Part shown: piece after piece, positions 58,457-64,000 of the stretch
Layout: each line of letters starts with the position of its first letter
Position numbering within the stretch: position 1 is the stretch's first letter
NCBI RefSeq assembly: GCF_008831075.1
Contig: NZ_WBJX01000001.1
Span: forward strand, 1,188,515-1,252,514
Origin: Pseudoclavibacter terrae
GTDB taxonomy: Bacteria > Actinomycetota > Actinomycetes > Actinomycetales > Microbacteriaceae
Length of the DNA stretch: 64,000 bases
Direction: 5' to 3'
Made by a program: the position numbers and the translations under genes
Notes under the pieces: generated by a model
What the model saw: the letters and a program-made list of their open reading frames with translations, nothing else
What the model was told of the DNA's origin: nothing
The model's database searches: none

Positions 58457-60429
58457 TCCGCAAGAGCGATATCGAGGAAGTTCGCTCTCGCACGGACATC
58501 TCCGAGATCGTGGGTGACCACGTCACGCTCAAGAACGCGGGTATCGGTTCCAAGAAGGGGCTCTGCCCGTTCCACGACGAACGCACGCCGAGCTTCCATG
58601 TGCGCCCGCAGCTGGGCTACTACCACTGCTTCGGCTGTGGCGAGTCGGGGGACGTCTTCACGTTCCTCCAGAAGATCGACCACGTCACGTTCTCTGAGGC
58701 GGTCGAGCGGCTGGCGGGCCGGCTGGGCTATGCGCTCACGTACGAGGACGGCGGGCACGCCCCAGACCACTCGAAGCGGCTCCGTCTCCTGCAGGCCCAC
58801 ACGGCCGCCGAGGCCTACTACCGCGAGCAGCTGCAGGCGCCCGGCGCGGATGCGGCGCGCGAGTTCCTGGGCGGACGCGGGTTCGACCCGAGCGCGGCCG
58901 CGATGTTCGGGGTCGGCTACGCACCGCAGGGGTGGGATTCGCTGTCGAAGCATCTGACGGGGCTCGGTTTCACGCTGCCGGAGCTCAAGGAGTCCGGTCT
59001 GCTCTCCACCAACGAGCGCGGGTCCAGCTACGACCGCTTCCGCGGGCGCGTGATGTGGCCCATCCGCGATACGTCGGGACAGACCGTCGGGTTCGGTGCG
59101 CGCAAGCTCTACGACGATGACAAGGGGCCGAAGTACCTGAATACGCCGGAGTCGCCGATCTACCACAAGGCGCAGGTGCTGTACGGACTCGATGTCGCGA
59201 AGCGCGAGATCGCGAAGCAGCACAAGGTCGTCGTCGTCGAGGGCTACACGGATGTCATGGCCGCGCATCTTGCTGGAGTGCCGACTGCGGTCGCGACCTG
59301 CGGGACGTCTTTCGGCGTCGACCACATCAAGGTGCTGCGCCGGATCATGGATGACGAGTCCGCCGGTGGGCAGGTGATCTTCACGTTCGACCCGGATGAG
59401 GCCGGGAAGAAGGCAGCGATGCGCGCGTTCGCGGAGGAGCAGCGCTTCGTGGCCCAGACGTTCGTCGCCGTCGCGCGCGACGGACTCGACCCCTGCGATC
59501 TGCGTCTCGCGCGTGGTGACGCCGCTGTGCGGGACCTCGTCGATCATCCGACGCCGATGTACGAGTTCGTCATCGCGCAGCAGCTGCTCGGCCACGACCT
59601 CGACACGGTCGAGGGTCGGGTCGCGGCGTTGCGCCAGGCTGCGCCGGTTGTGGCGGGGATCCGCGACCCCGCGATGCGCCCTGGGTACTCACGACGACTC
59701 GCGAAGATGCTCGGTATCGATCTGGTGCAGGTCGAACAGGCTGTGCGTGCGGCGCGGGGGACAAGCAAGAGCGCGCCCCGGCGGCAGGCGGAGACCCGTG
59801 CGCCGGTTCGAGCGGCCGACCAGCGGCCCCGAGTGCCGGCGCAGCGTGGGCCAGCCCCCGGTCCTTTCGAGGAGGAGCCGCCGTTCCCTGACGGCGAGGG
59901 GTACGACTTCCCGCCGGACGCCGGCGACTTCGGTGGCGGTGCGGTGCGCGCGGTACGGATGAGCGATCTGCCGAACGACCCTGTGACGCGTCTGGAGCGT
60001 GACACGCTCATGGCGGTGCTGCAGCATCCGAGGCGGCTGTCTGACGAGCGGTTCCAGCAGGTCATGGCGGCTGGCTTCACCAATGCGTCGCTCTCGACGG
60101 TGCGCGACGGAATCGTTGCCACTCGCGACTCGCTCGGATCGATGGAATGGATCACCCGCATCGGCGAGGAGGTACCGCAGGCGTTCACGACCCTCGTCAC
60201 CGAGTTGGCGATGGCCTCGATCCCGGCGGGGAATAAGGACGAGCAGATCGACCTCTACGTCCGCTCGCTGAGCGCCTCGCTGGTCGAGCGTGACCTGCTG
60301 CGCAGGAAGGCGGAGCTGCTCGGGGCGCTGCAGCGAACGGACGGCAGGACTGAGCCGGACCGGTTCCGCTCCCTGAACGAGCAGCTCGTGTCCATCGAGA
60401 ATCAGAAGCGCGAGCTGCGCGAAGGCTAG
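58447..60429 (+). CDS. dnaG: DNA primase
   Basis: A 660-residue primase. The zinc domain has C40, H43, C61 and C64 (CPFH and CFGCGESGD); the TOPRIM core has VVVEGYTDVMA (E265) and FTFDPDEAGKKA; a Pro/Arg-rich linker (about 435-490) leads to the C-terminal helicase-interaction domain, where TRLERDTLMAVLQHP occurs. It lays RNA primers in replication. dgt-dnaG adjacency is standard in actinobacteria. Confidence 0.96.
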   Translation: MALIRKSDIEEVRSRTDISEIVGDHVTLKNAGIGSKKGLCPFHDERTPSFHVRPQLGYYHCFGCGESGDVFTFLQKIDHVTFSEAVERLAGRLGYALTYEDGGHAPDHSKRLRLLQAHTAAEAYYREQLQAPGADAAREFLGGRGFDPSAAAMFGVGYAPQGWDSLSKHLTGLGFTLPELKESGLLSTNERGSSYDRFRGRVMWPIRDTSGQTVGFGARKLYDDDKGPKYLNTPESPIYHKAQVLYGLDVAKREIAKQHKVVVVEGYTDVMAAHLAGVPTAVATCGTSFGVDHIKVLRRIMDDESAGGQVIFTFDPDEAGKKAAMRAFAEEQRFVAQTFVAVARDGLDPCDLRLARGDAAVRDLVDHPTPMYEFVIAQQLLGHDLDTVEGRVAALRQAAPVVAGIRDPAMRPGYSRRLAKMLGIDLVQVEQAVRAARGTSKSAPRRQAETRAPVRAADQRPRVPAQRGPAPGPFEEEPPFPDGEGYDFPPDAGDFGGGAVRAVRMSDLPNDPVTRLERDTLMAVLQHPRRLSDERFQQVMAAGFTNASLSTVRDGIVATRDSLGSMEWITRIGEEVPQAFTTLVTELAMASIPAGNKDEQIDLYVRSLSASLVERDLLRRKAELLGALQRTDGRTEPDRFRSLNEQLVSIENQKRELREG

Positions 60430-60512
60430 GCTCGCACGGTGAGCCCGGATCGGCGGAGGACGCGCTTCGCCAGCGTTCCGGTGGGCTCGGAGAACAAAAG
60501 GGGAGACCAGGA

Positions 60513-61517
60513 ATGGCAACCAGTGCAGATCATCAGCGGGCCGTCGTCGCCGACGACCTGTCGATCTCGTACATCGAGCACGGGTCGAATCGGAAGCACG
60601 AGGCGGTCAGTGGCATCTCGTTCGAGCTCGAGCCTGGCGAGATCCTCGGCGTGGTCGGCACGGCCGGGTCGGGCAAGTCGGCGTTGGGTCGCATCCTCTC
60701 CGGCCGCCGCAGGCCCGGCAAGGGCGAGTGGCCGTTCATCACGGGCGGCACACTCGAGGTGGTGGGCATGGACCTGCGGCACCCGTCGCGGCTCGACCGC
60801 CGTCGCATTGATCTCGACATCGGCTACCTGGCCCAGGACTCCGGCGACCAGCTCCGGAACGATCTGACGGTCGCCGAGAACATCGCCGAGCCGATCCTGT
60901 CGCGGGACCGGACGTTTGATCGGAAGCGTCTCGGGCGCGCGGCGGCGATGCTCATCGACGCGGTCGACCTCGAGCTGGGCATGCTCGGGAAGTTCCCGTT
61001 CGAGTTGTCACGGGGTCAGCGGCAGCGCGTGGCGTTCGCCCAGGCCCTCATCGTGGAACCGAGCGTGCTCGTGGTCGACGAACCGGCGCAGGGGGTCGAC
61101 ATCATCGCGAGGCCGGCGCTCTTCAGCCTGCTGGAGCGCATCAACGTCGCGCGCAACTGCACGATGATCCTCCTGAGCCATGACCTGCGCGCGATTGAGC
61201 GGCTCACGAAGAACGTGCTTGTCCTCGACCGCGGTTTCGTGCTGGCTCGCGGCACGATCGACGAGGTCCTCACGGACCCGCATCATGCGTATCTGAAGCG
61301 GATGCGGGAGGCGCGCGAGTACGCGCTCACGCCGCTGCCTGGCCTCGTCGAGCGTGAGACGCTCGCCGCCATGGATCTGGTCGCGGACGGCCTGTTCGGC
61401 GACCCAGACCCCGAGCAGCTGGGCGCGGATGCTGAGCGTTCCGCCCGCGAGCAGCTCGTCTCCCAGCGCGCCGAGTTCGCGCGTTTCCACACCGACGACG
61501 CCGAAGAGAAGGAGTAG
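60513..61517 (+). CDS. ABC-type ATPase, peptide-transporter-like, without adjacent permease
   Basis: A 334-residue ATP-binding protein. Walker A is GTAGSGKS (49-56), the signature is LSRGQRQR (165-172; Arg replaces the first Gly of LSGGQ), Walker B is VLVVDEPAQG (D189, E190), and LLSHD follows. Layout resembles Opp/Dpp ATPases. The last ~75 residues are a charged extension. No permease or binding-protein gene is adjacent, so its partner is unknown. ATG follows AAAAGGGGAG. The next gene begins 6 nt later. Confidence 0.82.
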   Translation: MATSADHQRAVVADDLSISYIEHGSNRKHEAVSGISFELEPGEILGVVGTAGSGKSALGRILSGRRRPGKGEWPFITGGTLEVVGMDLRHPSRLDRRRIDLDIGYLAQDSGDQLRNDLTVAENIAEPILSRDRTFDRKRLGRAAAMLIDAVDLELGMLGKFPFELSRGQRQRVAFAQALIVEPSVLVVDEPAQGVDIIARPALFSLLERINVARNCTMILLSHDLRAIERLTKNVLVLDRGFVLARGTIDEVLTDPHHAYLKRMREAREYALTPLPGLVERETLAAMDLVADGLFGDPDPEQLGADAERSAREQLVSQRAEFARFHTDDAEEKE

Positions 61518-61523
61518 CAGCGG

Positions 61524-62531
61524 ATGAGCGCAGGCAGCGGGCAGGTTCAGCACCGAGCGAGACTGGCGGAGGAATCGACGCTGCTTGACGGCGATGAGCG
61601 ACCGGAGCCCGGCGCCATCACGCTGCTTCCTGTCAGCCATGCGGAGCCGTTCACGGACGCCGTCGTCTCGAGCGGTGGCCGACTTGTCGAGCTCGGGCCC
61701 GAGACGCGCGGAATCGTGTACCTGTCGGCATCCAAGGTCCAGGGGCTCATCGACGCTCTCGAGGCCAACCCGCAGGTGACCTGGGTGCAGCTTCCCTTCG
61801 CAGGCATCGACAACTTCGCTGCGAAGCTGAAGCCCCACGCCGAGCGTGGCGTGCTCTTCACCTCCGCGAAGGGCGCGTACGCGGAGCCCGTTGCCGAGCA
61901 CGCGCTCGCGCTGACGCTGGCGCTGCTGCGCGAGTTCCCACGGCGCCTCGCTGCGCGCACGTGGGAGAAGAAGACGGGCACCTCGCTCTACGGCAAGCAC
62001 GTGGTGATCGTCGGGGCTGGCGGCATCGCGCTCGAGCTGCTCGACCTGCTGAAGCCGTTCCGCGTGACGACGACGATCGTCCGAGCACGCGACCTGCCGG
62101 TCGATGGTGCGACGCGCACGGTCACGGCGGATCGCTTCGACGAGGTCCTGCCGGAGGCCGATGCTGTCATCCTCGCCGCAGCGGCCACGGACGGCACGCG
62201 AGGGCTCATCAACGAAGCGCGCCTGCGCGCCATGAAGGAGTCTGCGGTGCTCGTCAACATCGCGCGTGGGCCGCTCGTCGACCTGGCGGCTCTGCAGGTG
62301 GCTCTCGAGGAATCCTGGATCGCGGGGGCTGGTATCGACGTGACGTCGCCGGAGCCGCTGCCGGACGGGCACCCGCTGTGGACCGCGCCGCGCCTCATCA
62401 TCACGCCGCACTCGGCAGACACCCCCGAGATGGTTCGGCCCCTGCTGCAGGAGCGCGTGCGGCAGAACGTCGATGCCTTCGTGTCGACGGGTCGTTTCGT
62501 GGGCGTCGCGGACCCCGTGCGAGGCTACTGA
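61524..62531 (+). CDS. D-isomer-specific 2-hydroxyacid dehydrogenase
   Basis: A 335-residue NAD-dependent dehydrogenase. The nucleotide motif reads VGAGGIALELL, with Ala replacing the third Gly of GxGxxG. The catalytic trio is R248 (NIARGPLVD), E277 (SPEPLPDG) and H296 (TPHSAD). It resembles actinobacterial glyoxylate/hydroxypyruvate-type or phosphoglycerate-type members; the substrate is unclear. GAAGGAG, just upstream, lies in the end of the ABC ATPase gene, suggesting co-expression. Confidence 0.85.
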   Translation: MSAGSGQVQHRARLAEESTLLDGDERPEPGAITLLPVSHAEPFTDAVVSSGGRLVELGPETRGIVYLSASKVQGLIDALEANPQVTWVQLPFAGIDNFAAKLKPHAERGVLFTSAKGAYAEPVAEHALALTLALLREFPRRLAARTWEKKTGTSLYGKHVVIVGAGGIALELLDLLKPFRVTTTIVRARDLPVDGATRTVTADRFDEVLPEADAVILAAAATDGTRGLINEARLRAMKESAVLVNIARGPLVDLAALQVALEESWIAGAGIDVTSPEPLPDGHPLWTAPRLIITPHSADTPEMVRPLLQERVRQNVDAFVSTGRFVGVADPVRGY

Positions 62532-62609
62532 GTCCTGCCTCGAGACAGGGCCGGAGAGACTCCCGCGACACGCCAGCCGCTCGATTTCGCTTTCGGTCGA
62601 AGGTGTTGC

Positions 62610-62615
62610 TATTCT
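62610..62615 (+). promoter_or_regulatory. Probable -10 of tRNA-Asn
   Basis: TATTCT 14 nt before the mature tRNA 5' end. No clear -35. Confidence 0.45.
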
Positions 62616-62629
62616 CTTCGAGTTGCCAA

Positions 62630-62702
62630 TCCCTGATAGCTCAATTGGCAGAGCAGCCGGCTGTTAACCGGCAGGTTGATGGTTCGAGTCCATCTCAGGG
62701 AG
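62630..62702 (+). tRNA. tRNA-Asn (GTT)
   Basis: A 73-nt cloverleaf: acceptor TCCCTGA/TCAGGGA, D arm GCTC/GAGC, anticodon stem GCCGG/CCGGC with loop CTGTTAA (anticodon GTT), T arm GATGG/CCATC with loop TTCGAGT, discriminator G. The 3' CCA is not encoded. A rho-independent terminator follows at once. Confidence 0.97.
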
Positions 62703-62708
62703 CAATCG

Positions 62709-62752
62709 AAAAGCCACGGACCTCCGCTTCACGGAGGGATCGTGGCTTTTTT
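62709..62752 (+). terminator. Terminator of tRNA-Asn
   Basis: Ten-bp outer stem (62709-62718 with 62741-62750), a small internal loop, a 6-bp inner stem (62721-62726 with 62732-62737) and six T at 62747-62752. Canonical intrinsic terminator. Confidence 0.85.
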
Positions 62753-62882
62753 CATGTGCCTGCGGTGTCGTCGGCTGTGCCAGCGCTGCTCTGTGCCCCG
62801 AGTCGGAATGCGCCTCGTGTGAGATCTGCTCGTTTCGCTGGACTTCGCTGTCATCTGAAGAGCTCGATGTCGGTCATCGGTA

Positions 62883-62914
62883 TCCGCGTGGGCGTCGGCG
62901 TCCGCGTGGGCGTC
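62883..62914 (+). repeat. Short direct repeat upstream of the decayed MFS gene
   Basis: TCCGCGTGGGCGTC occurs at 62883-62896 and 62901-62914 (18-bp period), ending just before the ATG at 62916. It may be slippage-prone or a scar of gene decay. Between the tRNA terminator and this repeat (62753-62882) I see nothing else. Confidence 0.6.
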
Positions 62915-62915
62915 C

Positions 62916-63593
62916 ATGGCGATCACGGCGTTTCGCGTGCTGTGGTTCGCGCAGCTCGGCAGCAACATCGGCACCTGGATGCAGACGGTCGGGGCGCAGT
63001 GGTACCTCGTCGAGGCTGCCGCAGGTGCAACGGTCATCGCGCTCGTGCAGACCGCGAGCCTTGCACCGGCGATGCTGTTCTCGCTCCCTGCGGGCGTGCT
63101 CGCGGATTCTCTCGACCGCCGCAAGCTGCTCATCTGGGGCTCGGCCGCCAGCGCCCTGATCGCCACATCCTCAGCGCTCGGCGGTGTCACGGTGAACGGC
63201 GCCAGGGCGGTCGGACCCGCCCTGGCTGGCGTGGTGCTCTCCGTCGCAGGGGCCCCGGTCGTGTTCGGCATCAACGCGCTGAGCTTCGTCGCCGCCATCG
63301 TCGCCCTCTGGTGGTGGAAGAGGCCGCAGCAGGAGGGGCTCGAAGATCGCGAGGCGTTCGGCCCGGCCCTGAGAACCGGTGTTCGCTACGTCGCATCCGC
63401 TGGCCTCGTCCGGCGCATCCTCCTCCGATCGGCGCTGTTCGCGCTTCCCGCCAGCGCCCTCTGGGCGCTGCTGCCTGTCCTCACGGGTCGCGACCGCGAG
63501 ATCCGGGCTGCGGCCCTCGCTGTCTGCGACGGCGTGCCGGTCGAGCGGCATTATTTCGCGAATGGGGATCCGCGGTCGCACGGGTCCCCGTGA
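62916..63593 (+). pseudogene. Decayed MFS transporter (MFS_3/EntS-type)
   Basis: A 225-codon frame with clear but incomplete similarity to MFS_3 exporters. Residues 5-85 match the first helices (FRVLWFAQLGSNIGTWMQTV and LFSLPAGVLADSLDRRKLLI). At about residue 85 the sequence jumps to SALGGVTVNGARAVGPALAG, which in intact relatives lies some 60 residues later, so an in-frame deletion of about 180 bp is inferred. After about residue 190 (LLPVLT) similarity ends and roughly half of the protein is missing. No Shine-Dalgarno is seen and the intact N-terminus is uncertain. It cannot encode a working 12-helix transporter. Confidence 0.8.
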
Positions 63594-63630
63594 GAGCATC
63601 CACCATGGAAGCTACGAGGCTGTGCAGTCG

Positions 63631-64000
63631 ATGACGACGTTCAGTGCTGAGCAGCGTTGGACGAACTGGGCCGGGTCGCTGACCTACACGGCGCGCGAGA
63701 TCGTGGCACCAGCGTCGATCGCAGAGGTGGCGAGCGCCGTGGCGGAGGCGGACCAGGTGCATGCCCTCGGCACGCGGCACTCCTTCAGCGATGTCGCTGA
63801 CGCCGCCGGCGTGCTCATCGATCTCAGCCGCATTCCGCTGGATCTCGTCATCGACGAGCGGGAGGGAAGCGCGTCGATGAGTGCAGCAGCTTCGTACGGT
63901 CAGGTCGCTCCGGACATCGACCGCGCGGGTTTCGCGCTGCACAACGAAGGGTCGTTGCCGCATATCTCGGTCGGCGGGGCGACCGCGACCGGGACCCACG
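63631..64000 (+). CDS. Alditol oxidase-like FAD enzyme (3' end outside window)
   Basis: The first 123 codons of an FAD-binding oxidase of the vanillyl-alcohol-oxidase group. NWAGSLTYTAREIVAP, ALGTRHSFSD and SLPHISVGGATATGTH match Streptomyces alditol oxidase and related xylitol or arabinonolactone oxidases. H50 aligns with the histidine that binds FAD covalently in AldO. Such enzymes oxidise sugar alcohols at C1 using oxygen. ATG 63631 is chosen from this alignment; its ribosome binding site is weak. The rest is outside the window. Confidence 0.8.
   Translation, partial: MTTFSAEQRWTNWAGSLTYTAREIVAPASIAEVASAVAEADQVHALGTRHSFSDVADAAGVLIDLSRIPLDLVIDEREGSASMSAAASYGQVAPDIDRAGFALHNEGSLPHISVGGATATGTH

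Noticed and set aside
61961-63634. A 557-codon plus-strand frame running from the dehydrogenase through the tRNA-Asn gene
   Set aside because: It crosses a tRNA and its terminator and has no recognisable domain.

Overview
The window is a gene-dense, strongly GC-rich actinobacterial chromosome segment. Gene content and order suggest a Microbacteriaceae-like member of the Micrococcales, but this is inference because no rRNA or other marker gene was compared. Supporting signs are a mycothiol-type DinB/maleylpyruvate isomerase protein, an actino-pnp leader RNA ahead of pnp, a leucine leader peptide ahead of leuA, DnaJ paired with HrcA, GTG/TTG starts, and many promoters whose -10 hexamer lies only 6-9 nt from the start codon (leaderless mRNAs).

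Layout. 1-7.4 kb: a truncated asparaginase (-), the intramembrane protease RseP, then a six-gene MoxR/DUF58/von Willebrand A/TPR (Bat-like) operon joined by overlapping start/stop codons. 7.4-14.2 kb: proS, nusA, ylxR, infB and rbfA, a translation and transcription core. 14.2-19 kb: on the minus strand, one reading frame that joins a complete ketopantoate-reductase-like protein to a complete MutY adenine glycosylase; divergent from it, truB, two small membrane proteins and ribF. 19-27.2 kb: a DinB-fold protein (-), a stand-alone SNF2 helicase, aspartase, a membrane-anchored 11-residue-repeat coiled coil (-), two tandem PrsW-type intramembrane proteases and an FKBP. 27.3-34.7 kb: rpsO, ppk2, pnp, an M16 peptidase, a histidine phosphatase, dapB and a TPR protein. 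34.7-46.7 kb: an epimerase (-), hemW, a DUF4870 protein (-), then a long co-directional run hrcA, dnaJ, rsmE, HIT, phoH, ybeY, CNNM/CorC, era, histidine kinase and response regulator. 46.8-54 kb: leuA with its leader peptide, a TRIC-like channel (-), recO, uppS and an unassigned 818-residue membrane protein (-). 54-62.5 kb: glyS, a lipid-anchored or single-pass protein, dusB, dgt, dnaG, a lone ABC ATPase and a D-2-hydroxyacid dehydrogenase. 62.6-64 kb: tRNA-Asn(GTT), a decayed MFS transporter gene and the start of an alditol-oxidase-like gene.

Most of the window is housekeeping: ribosome assembly (infB, rbfA, era, ybeY, rsmE, truB, dusB), RNA turnover (pnp, rpsO, phoH, ybeY), aminoacylation (proS, glyS), DNA repair and replication (mutY, recO, dnaG, dgt) and envelope maintenance (rseP, uppS, PrsW pair, CNNM).

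The least ordinary items are the PanE-MutY fusion, the two translationally coupled PrsW paralogues next to a divergent single-pass hendecad-repeat protein, the unassigned 818-residue membrane protein convergent on uppS, the leaderless upstream ORF that overlaps the TTG start of hemW, and the family of leaderless promoters. No CRISPR array, insertion sequence, prophage or defence island was seen. No gene-free stretch exceeds about 300 bases apart from 62.53-62.92 kb, which carries the tRNA, its terminator and a short direct repeat.
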